Positions 1 through 8,611 of a stretch of 36,664 bases of DNA are shown here, piece after piece. The translations under genes were made by a program, and so were the position numbers. The stretch lies in assembly GCA_016844605.1 (NCBI GenBank), contig JAENJD010000015.1:1-36664 (forward strand), read 5' to 3'. The notes below the pieces were generated by a model. It ran no database searches and was not told the DNA's origin. It saw only the letters and a program-made list of their open reading frames with translations. Positions within the stretch are counted from its first letter, which is position 1; each line of letters starts with the position of its first letter. The stretch is from Steroidobacteraceae bacterium. Its GTDB lineage: Bacteria > Pseudomonadota > Gammaproteobacteria > Steroidobacterales > Steroidobacteraceae.

Positions 1-1
1 C

Positions 2-70
2 GGCCGGCCGATGCGCCGGGCGACGGCGCACGAAGTCGAGGGATTGCTGGCCGCCGTCGGGAACCTCTGA
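2..70 (+). CDS. 3' end of an unidentified CDS entering from the left (…GRPMRRATAHEVEGLLAAVGNL*)
   Basis: Frame open from the window edge to TGA at 68-70, convergent with gltA; too short to assign. Confidence 0.3.
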   Translation, partial: GRPMRRATAHEVEGLLAAVGNL

Positions 71-175
71 TTGACCCCCACGTGCCCGCGTTGCTGCCTG
101 AATCTGCCTGGTGCAAGGCGCCGGACGGGGTCGAAATTGCCGTCGCGGGCACGTGGGGGTCAATCAGAGGTTCCC
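59..175. repeat. Perfect 32-bp inverted repeat (arms 59-90 and 144-175, 53-nt spacer)
   Basis: gggaacctctgattgacccccacgtgcccgcg at 59-90; exact reverse complement at 144-175. Confidence 0.95.
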
Positions 176-177
176 TG

Positions 178-1473
178 CTAGCGTTTCTTGACAGGCACGT
201 AGTCGCGCTGCACCGGGCCTGTGTAGAGCTGGCGCGGCCGTGCAATCTTGAGCTCCGGGTCGGCGATCATTTCCTGCCAGTGCGCGACCCAGCCGGCCGA
301 GCGCGCGATTGCGAACATCACCGTGAACATCGAGCGCGGGATTCCGAGCGCCCGGTAGATGATCCCGGAATAGAAATCCACGTTCGGGTAGAGCTTGCGG
401 CTGATGAAGTAATCGTCCTTCAGCGCGATCTCCTCGAGCCGCAATGCGAGCTCGAACAGCGGGTTGTTGCTCTGGCCAAGCTTCGCGAGCACCTGGTGGC
501 ACATCGCGCGGATGATCGTCGCGCGCGGGTCGAAGTTCTTGTAGACGCGGTGGCCGAATCCCATCAGCCGCACGCCGCCGGCCTTGTCCTTCACGCGCGT
601 GAGGAAATCCGGCACCTTGCTGACATCGCCGATCTTCTCGAGCATGTCGAGCACGGCCTCGTTCGCGCCACCGTGTGCCGGGCCCCACAGTGCCGAAACG
701 CCGGCCGAGATCGCGGCATACGGGTTGCAGCCGGTGCTGCCGGCGAGCCGCACCGTCGAGGTACTCGCGTTCTGCTCGTGGTCGGCATGCAGGATGAACA
801 GCAGGTCGAGCGCCTTTGCGTGCAGCGGATCCACCGTGTAGGTCTCGCAGGGCACGGAGAAGAGCATGTGCAGCATGTTGCTGCAGTAGTCGAGGTCGTT
901 GCGCGGATAGACAAAGGGCTGGCCGAGCGCATGCTTGTAGGCAGCGGCCGCAATGGTCGGGATCTTGGCGATGATCCGGTGCGAGACAATCTCGCGGTGC
1001 CGGTCGTCATTGATATTCGTCGTGTCGTGGTAGAAAGCCGCGAGTGAGGCGACGATTGCTGCGACCATCGCCATCGGGTGCGCGTTGTGGTGGAAACCGC
1101 CGTACAGCCGCGATAGCGACTGGTTCAGCATCGTGTGCCGCGTGATTGAATGCGTGAATGAATCGAGCTCGGCCGCATCCGGCAGCTCGCCCTTCAGCAG
1201 CAGGTACGAGACCTCGAGGAAGTTGCTCTGTGCCGCGAGCTGCTCGATCGGGTAGCCGCGATACAGCAGCGTGCCCAAGTCGCCATCGATGAAGGTGATC
1301 CGGCTTTCGGTCGAAGCCGTCGCCAGGAATCCGGGGTCAAAGGTGAAGACGCCATGATCGCGCAGCAGGCTGGCGATACTGATGACATCCGGTCCCACCG
1401 TGCCCGACAGCGTTTCGAGATCGGTGGTCTTGCCGGTCGTCAGGTTCGAAAGCTGGTACTTGTCCTGGCTCAT
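178..1473 (-). CDS. gltA: Citrate synthase (type II)
   Basis: [31 protein letters not shown]…[20 protein letters not shown]…[14 protein letters not shown]; probable start at 1473 rather than the 1521 ORF start. Confidence 0.97.
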   Translation of the reverse strand: MSQDKYQLSNLTTGKTTDLETLSGTVGPDVISIASLLRDHGVFTFDPGFLATASTESRITFIDGDLGTLLYRGYPIEQLAAQSNFLEVSYLLLKGELPDAAELDSFTHSITRHTMLNQSLSRLYGGFHHNAHPMAMVAAIVASLAAFYHDTTNINDDRHREIVSHRIIAKIPTIAAAAYKHALGQPFVYPRNDLDYCSNMLHMLFSVPCETYTVDPLHAKALDLLFILHADHEQNASTSTVRLAGSTGCNPYAAISAGVSALWGPAHGGANEAVLDMLEKIGDVSKVPDFLTRVKDKAGGVRLMGFGHRVYKNFDPRATIIRAMCHQVLAKLGQSNNPLFELALRLEEIALKDDYFISRKLYPNVDFYSGIIYRALGIPRSMFTVMFAIARSAGWVAHWQEMIADPELKIARPRQLYTGPVQRDYVPVKKR

Positions 1474-1567
1474 CCGACTCCGTTCAATCGCCTGCCGGTC
1501 GTGGCTCTTCGAGCCTGTCATGCGGCCCCGCGGGAATCAATGATACCTGCGTCGCATCCCCTAGAAT

Positions 1568-2809
1568 GTGCGAATGAACACGGCGACCGCCATTTACGTC
1601 CACCTTCCGTGGTGCGTTCGCAAGTGCCCATATTGCGATTTTAATTCACATGCAGCGCCCGGGCGCATTCCCGAACTGACCTATGTCAAGGCGCTGCTGG
1701 CCGATCTCGATGCTGACCTGGATCTCGCGGCGGACCGCACGGTCACGAGCGTGTTCCTCGGCGGCGGCACGCCCTCCCTGTTCGGCACGGTAGCGATCGA
1801 GACCCTGCTCAAGGGCATCGCGACCCGCCTGTCCTTTGCCGCGGACGTCGAGATCACGATGGAGGCCAATCCGGGAACGATCGAGCACGGCCGCTTCGAG
1901 GGCTATGCCGCAGCCGGCGTGAATCGCGTGTCGCTGGGCGCGCAGTCCTTCGATGCAGAGCGGCTGAAGCAACTCGGCCGCATCCACGGGCCCGAGGAGA
2001 TCGGCATCGCGGTCTCAGAACTGCGCGCCGCCTCCATCACAAACTTCAATCTCGATCTGATGTACGCGCTGCCGGAGCAGACCACGGCCGGGGCGCTTGC
2101 GGATCTCTCGTCGGCGATCGCGCTCGGACCCGCGCACCTGTCCCACTATCAGCTGACGCTCGAGCCGGGCACCGCCTTCTATTACCGCCCACCGCCGCTT
2201 CCCGATGACGACCAGGCCTTCGAGATGCAGGAGGGCTGCCAGCAGATGCTCGCCGCGGTGGGATTCGAGCAGTACGAGGTGTCGGCCTACTCACGGCCCG
2301 GCAGGCAATGCCGTCACAACCTCAATTATTGGCGTTATGGGGACTATCTCGGCATCGGTGCCGGCGCACACGGCAAGGTTACCGTCGACGGCCAGGTCAT
2401 CCGCACCGAGAAGCCCCGGATGCCGCGCGAATACCTGCGCCGCGCGGTCGAAGGCATGGACAACGGGGACACCCGCCGGTCCGTGCCAGTCGCGGACCTG
2501 CCCTTCGAATTCATGCTGAATGCGCTGCGCCTGCATGAGGGTTTCACGCTGGCCGATTTCGAGCGCGCGACCGGGCTCGGCGCCGACTCGCTGGAACCCG
2601 GGCTCGCAGACCTTGCCGCCAGGACGCTGATGGCCGAAACCGGCGGTCGCTGGAGGCCAACCGGGCTCGGATTCCGCTTCCTGAACGACCTGCAGGCAGC
2701 CTTCCTGCCCCCTGGCGAGGGGGTGGCGGGTAGCAGGGAGTTGTACACAGCGCCCTCCCGGCTCGGGCCGGAGAGGCACTTTCGACACATTGTTACTGAT
2801 GTGCCTTAA
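1568..2809 (+). CDS. hemW: HemW-like radical SAM heme chaperone (oxygen-independent coproporphyrinogen oxidase family)
   Basis: YVHLPWCVRKCPYCDFNSH CxxxCxxC motif, GGGTPS, HLSHYQLTLEPGT; ATG alternative at 1574. Confidence 0.95.
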   Translation: MRMNTATAIYVHLPWCVRKCPYCDFNSHAAPGRIPELTYVKALLADLDADLDLAADRTVTSVFLGGGTPSLFGTVAIETLLKGIATRLSFAADVEITMEANPGTIEHGRFEGYAAAGVNRVSLGAQSFDAERLKQLGRIHGPEEIGIAVSELRAASITNFNLDLMYALPEQTTAGALADLSSAIALGPAHLSHYQLTLEPGTAFYYRPPPLPDDDQAFEMQEGCQQMLAAVGFEQYEVSAYSRPGRQCRHNLNYWRYGDYLGIGAGAHGKVTVDGQVIRTEKPRMPREYLRRAVEGMDNGDTRRSVPVADLPFEFMLNALRLHEGFTLADFERATGLGADSLEPGLADLAARTLMAETGGRWRPTGLGFRFLNDLQAAFLPPGEGVAGSRELYTAPSRLGPERHFRHIVTDVP

Positions 2810-2918
2810 CTGCACCTAGGTAAGCTATTGTTCTTACTTGGGAAAAGTGCCTGATCAAAATTTAAGCAATACGTCATATAAGCGCGTTCCCGCGATTCGG
2901 TGGTCTCTGTGGCTCCAC

Positions 2919-2953
2919 TAATCCACAGAGTTATCCACACAATTTGTGGATAA
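2919..2953. promoter_or_regulatory. Cluster of three DnaA-box-like 9-mers
   Basis: TAATCCACA 2919-2927, TTATCCACA 2931-2939, TGTGGATAA (reverse complement of TTATCCACA) 2945-2953, in an AT-rich intergenic region. Confidence 0.6.
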
Positions 2954-3080
2954 AGCGAAAACCCCCACAGATTCGGGGACTTAGATCGCCCCATCGGCAC
3001 CCGCACCGGGGTCTTCTGGCCTGAAGACAGTCCTGATAGACTGCGCGCCCTTTTCGCGGGACCTCACCAGGATTGCAGTC

Positions 3081-3284
3081 ATGAAGACGGACATTCATCC
3101 GAAATACACGGAAATCACCGTCACCTGCACTTGCGGGAACACGTTCCAGACGCGTTCCACGCTCGGCACGAAACTCGACATCGAGGTCTGCTCGAACTGC
3201 CATCCTTTCTACACCGGCAAGCAGAAATTGCTCGATACCGGTGGCCGCGTCGATCGCTTCCGCAAGAAGTACGGCCTGAAATAA
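3081..3284 (+). CDS. rpmE: 50S ribosomal protein L31 (zinc-type, four Cys)
   Basis: [27 protein letters not shown]…[25 protein letters not shown]. Confidence 0.98.
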   Translation: MKTDIHPKYTEITVTCTCGNTFQTRSTLGTKLDIEVCSNCHPFYTGKQKLLDTGGRVDRFRKKYGLK

Positions 3285-3352
3285 GCCGCCGGCCGGCCAA
3301 GCCGGTCAACTTTCCCTGCCCAGGCGCGTCTAAGCTGGAGCGGGAGAATTCC

Positions 3353-4864
3353 ATGTCGAAGCTGCCGGGCAAGATCTTGACCTTTTGCGCTGCCGCGCTG
3401 CTCATCGCGGGCGCGACCAGCGCCGTTGCGGCCAAGACCGAAGAGCCCAAGGCCGAAGAGACGAAGGCCGAACAGACCAAAAGCGAAAAACCCAAGAAGC
3501 CGAGCCGCGAGGTCAAGGCCGCGCAGGGGATGCATGTCCAGATCACGCAGGCGATGGGCGTCCATGACGATCTCGAGCTGCAGGAATACGTGCAACGGGT
3601 CGGCGAGAAAATAGCAGGGGTCAGCGAGCGCCCCGAACTCGAATGGAAATTCACGATCGTCGACACCGACGACGTCAACGCCTTCGCAACGCAGGGCGGC
3701 TATGTCTACATTTCGCGCGGCATCCTGCCCTACATGCAGAACGAGGCCCAGCTTGCGGCGGTGCTGGGCCACGAGATCGGCCATATCACCGCGCGCCACC
3801 TCCAGGCGCAGAAAAAGAAATCGACGATGGCGGGCCTCGCGAGCGCCGCGACCGCGATATTCACCGGCATTCCGCAGCTTGCCGACCTGACCAACATGGC
3901 TGGCGCCGCGATCATCAGTGGCTATGGCCGCGAGGCGGAACTGGAGGCCGACAGACTGGGCGCCGAGAACATCGCCAAGGCCGGTTACCGTCCCGACGCC
4001 ATGATCGACGTGCTGTCGACGCTGAAGGACCAGGACCTGTTTGAGCGCGAGCGCGCCCGCCTCGAGAATCGCGAGCCGCACCTCTACCACGGCGTGTTTG
4101 CGAGTCACCCCGACAACGACACCCGTCTGCAACAGGCCGTCGCGGCAGCCAGCAGCGTCGAGAGCAAGGCCACAGGCGACATTACCAACGCCGATGGATT
4201 CCTGAAGGAGATCAGCGGGTTGCCGATCGGCTCCAGCCGGCGCCAGGGCATGGTGCGCGAAAACCGCTTCTATCACGCGGATTACCAGCTGACGATGGCC
4301 TTTCCGAAGGGCTGGCAGATCGTGAATGAACCGGAGCAGATCCTGGCTATCGGACCGAACAAAGAGCACTTCATGGAACTCCGCGCCCAGGCCCCGCCTT
4401 CAGATCTCACCGACCCCCGGGAATTCGCACTGCGCGGACTCGCAAACCGGCGCCTCGACCGCGCCGAGAGTCTCGATATCAATGGCCTGCATGCCTGGAC
4501 CGCCGTCGTGCGCGGCGATCCATCGCCGTTCGGCCAGTCCACGAATGTCCGCTACGTCATCATCTACTACAGCAACCTGATGTGGATCTTCAAAGGCGCG
4601 AGCCGTTCGGGCACCGTGGCGCCTTCGGGCGATCCGTTCTTCCTGTCGGCGGCGAACACCTTCCGCCGCATGCGCGCCAATGAATTCAGGCTCGCCGAGC
4701 CTTATCGCCTGCACATCGTGCGCGCAACAGAGGGCGACACGATCGAGGAGCTCGCAAAGAATTCCGCAATCCAGAAATACCCGGTGCAGCAGCTGCGGCT
4801 GTTCAATGACCTCTATCCCAAAGGGGAGCCGACGCCGGGGAACTGGATCAAGGTGGTCGAGTAA
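3353..4864 (+). CDS. M48 family metalloprotease, secreted, with Lys/Glu-rich linker and LysM-like C-terminus
   Basis: Signal peptide, KTEEPKAEETKAEQTKSEKPKKP linker, HEIGHITARH zinc motif, C-terminal YRLHIVRATEGDTIEELA…NDLYPKG. Confidence 0.93.
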   Translation: MSKLPGKILTFCAAALLIAGATSAVAAKTEEPKAEETKAEQTKSEKPKKPSREVKAAQGMHVQITQAMGVHDDLELQEYVQRVGEKIAGVSERPELEWKFTIVDTDDVNAFATQGGYVYISRGILPYMQNEAQLAAVLGHEIGHITARHLQAQKKKSTMAGLASAATAIFTGIPQLADLTNMAGAAIISGYGREAELEADRLGAENIAKAGYRPDAMIDVLSTLKDQDLFERERARLENREPHLYHGVFASHPDNDTRLQQAVAAASSVESKATGDITNADGFLKEISGLPIGSSRRQGMVRENRFYHADYQLTMAFPKGWQIVNEPEQILAIGPNKEHFMELRAQAPPSDLTDPREFALRGLANRRLDRAESLDINGLHAWTAVVRGDPSPFGQSTNVRYVIIYYSNLMWIFKGASRSGTVAPSGDPFFLSAANTFRRMRANEFRLAEPYRLHIVRATEGDTIEELAKNSAIQKYPVQQLRLFNDLYPKGEPTPGNWIKVVE

Positions 4865-4866
4865 CG

Positions 4867-5466
4867 CTACCAGCCGGATTCGCGCATCCGCGCGGCGAGC
4901 GCCAGGAGTGCCTGGCCGCGATGACTCACGCGATTCTTTTCTTCGGCGGGCATTTCGGCTGCGGTGCGGCTGTCTCCTTCGACGATGAAAAGTGGATCAA
5001 AGCCAAAGCCACCCGCGCCGCGTGGCTCACGACCGATGCGGCCTTCCCACGCAGCTTCCGTGATGACAGGCAGGGGATCGGCGGCATCCCGGACGAAGAC
5101 CATCGCGCAGCGAAAGCGCGCACCGCGCTGCCTTTCGGGAATTCCCGCAAGCTCGGCGAGAAGCAGTTCGTTGTTGTCGCGCGCAGCCGCCGCGGGACCT
5201 GCGTAGCGCGCCGAATGCAGGCCGGGGCGGCCGCCCAGCGCATCGACTTCGAGACCGGAATCATCCGCGATGGCCGGCAGCCCGCTATGCGCCGCCGCGT
5301 GACGTGCCTTGATCAGCGCATTCGCAATGAAGGTCGCACCGTCCTCCACAGGCGGCGTGATACCGAACTCGCTCTGCGGGATGACCTCGAGGTCACGGCT
5401 GGCGAGGATCGCGCGCATCTCGGCGAGCTTGCCGGCATTTCCGGTCGCGAGCACCACGCGTCTCAT
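4867..5466 (-). CDS. rdgB: dITP/XTP pyrophosphatase (RdgB/HAM1)
   Basis: VLATGNAGKLAEMRAIL…IADDSGLEVDALGGRPGLHSARYAG…GGFGFDPLF. Confidence 0.97.
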   Translation of the reverse strand: MRRVVLATGNAGKLAEMRAILASRDLEVIPQSEFGITPPVEDGATFIANALIKARHAAAHSGLPAIADDSGLEVDALGGRPGLHSARYAGPAAAARDNNELLLAELAGIPERQRGARFRCAMVFVRDAADPLPVITEAAWEGRIGREPRGAGGFGFDPLFIVEGDSRTAAEMPAEEKNRVSHRGQALLALAARMRESGW

Positions 5467-5480
5467 CGCCTGTGCCCGCT

Positions 5481-6197
5481 TCAGCCGGACCGCGCCTCGT
5501 TCTGCAGCACGCAGAGCCTGCCGATGCCGCTGGCCGCAAGATTCAGCATCACGTCGAGTTCCTCGCGCCGGAACGCGTGGCCCTCCGCCGTTCCCTGCAC
5601 CTCGATGAAAGCGCCACCGGAATTCATGACGACATTCATGTCGGTTTCCGCTTCGGCATCCTCAGCGTAATCGAGATCGAGCACCGCTTCGCCACCGACG
5701 ATGCCGACCGAAACGGCCGCGATCTGGCCGTGCAGCGGATTGCGCTCGAGCTGGCCACGGCTCATCAGCGCATCCACGGCATCCGCTAGCGCCACATAAC
5801 TACCCGTGATCGCCGCCGTGCGTGTGCCGCCGTCAGCCTGCAACACGTCGCAGTCGATCGTGATGGTGCGCTCGCCGATCGCTTCGAGGTCGACGCAGGC
5901 GCGCAGCGACCGGCCGATTAGGCGCTGGATTTCATGCGTGCGCCCGCCCTGCCGGCCGCGCGCCGCTTCGCGCGCGGTTCGCGTGTGGGTCGCGCGCGGC
6001 AGCATGCCGTACTCCGCGGTCAGCCAGCCGCGGCCGCTGTTGCGCAGGAAATGCGGCACGCCGTTCTCGATGCTTGCGGTGCAGAGCACGCGTGTCGCGC
6101 CGAATTCGGCGAGCACCGAGCCCTCCGCATGCGAGGTGTAGCGGCGCGTGAATCGCACCATTCGCAATTGATCAGCCGCCCGCCCGCTCGCGCGCAT
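5481..6197 (-). CDS. rph: Ribonuclease PH
   Basis: [30 protein letters not shown]…[22 protein letters not shown] at 6195-6197 preferred, the ORF 5' extension is spurious. Confidence 0.97.
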   Translation of the reverse strand: MRASGRAADQLRMVRFTRRYTSHAEGSVLAEFGATRVLCTASIENGVPHFLRNSGRGWLTAEYGMLPRATHTRTAREAARGRQGGRTHEIQRLIGRSLRACVDLEAIGERTITIDCDVLQADGGTRTAAITGSYVALADAVDALMSRGQLERNPLHGQIAAVSVGIVGGEAVLDLDYAEDAEAETDMNVVMNSGGAFIEVQGTAEGHAFRREELDVMLNLAASGIGRLCVLQNEARSG

Positions 6198-6217
6198 TTC
6201 CGTCTCCCGCAAATCCG

Positions 6218-6961
6218 TCAGTGCCGCCAGCGGAGGCCGGCGGCCGAAACATTGTCGCTGTGCGGGGCCGACGCGATCACCGCGCGGTCCGCAAGCGCCT
6301 TGATCGACTCGTTGCAGTTGCCATTGCCAGGCCGCCAGAATCCGGCGATCTCGCTGTCCTGGAGATTGGCCCAGACACCGTCGGTGCAGACCAGCAGCAC
6401 GTCCCCGTCGGTCAGCGGCTGGCGCTTCGAAATGGACATCTCGGGTAGCGACGGCTCGCCGCCCAGGCAGCACTCGACGTAGTTGCGCATCGGGTGGCCG
6501 GGGATTTCCTCCTCGCGGATCGTGCCCTCGCGCAGCAGTTGCTCGACATGGCTGTGGTCGCGCGTGCGTGCGACTACCGCGCCGGCGCGCAGGTGATAGA
6601 CGCGGCTGTCGCCGACATGCGCCCAGTAAGCCTCGCCGCGCTGCACCAGGCAGACGGCGCAGGTGGCGCGCGGGCGCAGGTCCATCGGCAGCTTGACGCC
6701 GATTGTCACGATCGCTTCATGCGCACGGCCCAACGCCAGGTGCAGGAAACCCAGCGGGTCGAACAGCGGCTTTGGCAGGTTGTTGAAAATGTCCAGCAGG
6801 ATCCGGCATCCAGTCTCCGCAGCGCGCGCACCGTGGGCGTGACCGCCCATGCCATCCATTGCAATAAGCAGCGCCGTGCCATCGCCTGCCGCAACTGCGG
6901 CGCGATCCTGGTTGTCCTCGCGATCGCCCATGAGGCTGACGTCCGCAAACTCGAACTGCAC
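6218..6961 (-). CDS. PP2C-family serine/threonine phosphatase
   Basis: [52 protein letters not shown]. Confidence 0.93.
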   Translation of the reverse strand: MQFEFADVSLMGDREDNQDRAAVAAGDGTALLIAMDGMGGHAHGARAAETGCRILLDIFNNLPKPLFDPLGFLHLALGRAHEAIVTIGVKLPMDLRPRATCAVCLVQRGEAYWAHVGDSRVYHLRAGAVVARTRDHSHVEQLLREGTIREEEIPGHPMRNYVECCLGGEPSLPEMSISKRQPLTDGDVLLVCTDGVWANLQDSEIAGFWRPGNGNCNESIKALADRAVIASAPHSDNVSAAGLRWRH

Positions 6962-7056
6962 GCGCCCCCCTTGAAATCAGCCGTACCGGCCCGTCTGTTA
7001 GACTGCCGCGCAGCTTACAACACCGGCTCGCGGCTGGCCCCGGGGATACAGGACAA

Positions 7057-7923
7057 ATGTTAAAGAGCATGACTGGCTTCGCCCGCTGCGAGCGGACGAC
7101 GGCGGCAGGTGTGCTCGCCTGGGAACTCCGCGGCGTCAATCACCGATATCTCGAGGTCGGGCTGCGCGTACCCGAGGAACTGCGCAGTGCCGAAGCGGAA
7201 TTCCGCCAGGCGATCGCCGCGTCCGTGCGGCGCGGCAAGGTAGATGCGACGCTCTACCTGCGCCCGGTAATCGCCGGCCCGCGCGAATTCGAACTCGACG
7301 ACAAGCTGCTCGACCGGCTGGTCGAGAGCGCGCTGCTCGTGCAACGCCGTCTTGGCGCCGCAGGCACCATCGATGCGGTGGATCTCCTGCGCTGGCCCGG
7401 CGTGGTGCGCGAACCGCTGCGCGATACGACAACGCTCGCCGCGACGGCACAAGGACTACTCGCCGAAGCGCTGATGGGTTTCCAGGCTTCGCGTGCCAAC
7501 GAGGGCGAACGCATCGCGGAGATGCTCACGACTCGCGCCCGGGCCGTGCAGAGGATTTCCAAACAGGTTGCCGCCAGGCTACCCGAAGTGCATGCGCGCA
7601 TCCGCACAAGGCTGCAGGAACGCCTGGCCTTGTTGACTGGCGAGGGCAACCCCGAACGGCTGGAGCAGGAAATCGCGATGCTGCTGCAGAAGATGGATGT
7701 GGCCGAGGAACTGGACCGGCTTCAAAGCCATGTGGAGGAATTGACCAATGCTCTCGCCGCCGAAGAGGCAGTCGGCCGCAAGCTCGATTTCCTGATGCAG
7801 GAGTTCAACCGCGAGGCGAACACGCTGTCGTCGAAGTCCCAGGACGTCGAGACGACGCGGTCAGCGGTTGAGTTGAAGGTGTTGATCGAACAGATGCGCG
7901 AGCAGATCCAGAACGTCGAATGA
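7057..7923 (+). CDS. yicC: YicC family protein
   Basis: MLKSMTGFARCERT…ELRGVNHRYLEVGLRVPEELR…VGRKLDFLMQEFNREANTLSSKSQD. Confidence 0.96.
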   Translation: MLKSMTGFARCERTTAAGVLAWELRGVNHRYLEVGLRVPEELRSAEAEFRQAIAASVRRGKVDATLYLRPVIAGPREFELDDKLLDRLVESALLVQRRLGAAGTIDAVDLLRWPGVVREPLRDTTTLAATAQGLLAEALMGFQASRANEGERIAEMLTTRARAVQRISKQVAARLPEVHARIRTRLQERLALLTGEGNPERLEQEIAMLLQKMDVAEELDRLQSHVEELTNALAAEEAVGRKLDFLMQEFNREANTLSSKSQDVETTRSAVELKVLIEQMREQIQNVE

Positions 7924-7928
7924 CATGG

Positions 7929-8027
7929 GTGCCGAGCCGCAGGTTCGCAGTCATTGCGCGCGCGCTGTGGGGGAGGAATTCAGCGTCACGACGATCAGAC
8001 AATAACTGCGAGCCTGCGACCCGGCAC
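7929..8027. repeat. 28-bp imperfect inverted repeat (arms 7929-7956 and 8000-8027)
   Basis: gtgccgagccgcaggttcgcagtcattg versus reverse complement of the right arm gtgccgggtcgcaggctcgcagttattg, 24/28 identical. Confidence 0.85.
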
Positions 8028-8040
8028 CTCCAGGCGAGCC

Positions 8041-8226
8041 TCATGATTCGATGCGCTTGGCGATGACGACCACTTCGGGCAGGATCACTGCCGCGGACGA
8101 GGTCAGGATGTCGCGCTCGTAGACCACCTTCTCGTTGAATGCCAGGCCATTGCTGACCACACCGGCGAGGGTGGCTACCAGCACCGCCGCCAGACCCGTG
8201 TTGCGAATCGTCGAATAGCTGTTCAT
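8041..8226 (-). CDS. Small exported or membrane-anchored protein, 61 aa, unknown function
   Basis: AGGAG SD upstream of ATG; hydrophobic N-terminus; C-terminus LPEVVVIAKRIES. Confidence 0.65.
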   Translation of the reverse strand: MNSYSTIRNTGLAAVLVATLAGVVSNGLAFNEKVVYERDILTSSAAVILPEVVVIAKRIES

Positions 8227-8273
8227 GACTTACTCCTGTGATTCCGTTTGCGAAATGAGCTGAAAATGCGCTG

Positions 8274-8489
8274 TCAGTGTTCGATTGAGACTCTGGACTT
8301 CGGGCGCGAATCGAACAAACGCGATATCTGATGCCGGGTTAAGGGAGTCTTTTCCCTCGCCGGAGCCGCAACCGGCTGCAGCCGCAGCCCGGGGGTGAAT
8401 TCGCGGCCGGCGATCAGCTCGGCATGGCGCCTGCCGCCCTCGGCCAGGATGTCCAGAACGCTCAGAAAACCCTGTAAATGGCCCAACAT
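8274..8489 (-). CDS. Small hypothetical protein, 71 aa
   Basis: Strong SD (AAGGAG) upstream of ATG at 8489; same strand as the 61-aa ORF. Confidence 0.55.
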   Translation of the reverse strand: MLGHLQGFLSVLDILAEGGRRHAELIAGREFTPGLRLQPVAAPAREKTPLTRHQISRLFDSRPKSRVSIEH

Positions 8490-8611
8490 GATCCTTCTCC
8501 TTGGTTCAGGCAGTCGGGCGACCGCGCCCTTCCGTCCCTGTTCGGGCTAGACTTTGCGACCAGGGCGTTTTTCGAACAAACGCATTAACTCAAGCTCGGT
8601 TAAGGGAAACT

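Noticed and set aside
2812-3080. Canonical chromosomal oriC
   Set aside because: DnaA boxes are present but only three, and dnaA/dnaN/rpmH/gidA are not adjacent; kept only as a DnaA-box cluster
3426-3510. Lys/Glu repeat in the M48 protease as a novel repeat element
   Set aside because: Short degenerate low-complexity linker after a signal peptide, common in exported proteins
5481-6473. 330-aa version of RNase PH with an N-terminal extension
   Set aside because: The extension is an out-of-frame read of the PP2C gene; RNase PH begins at 6197
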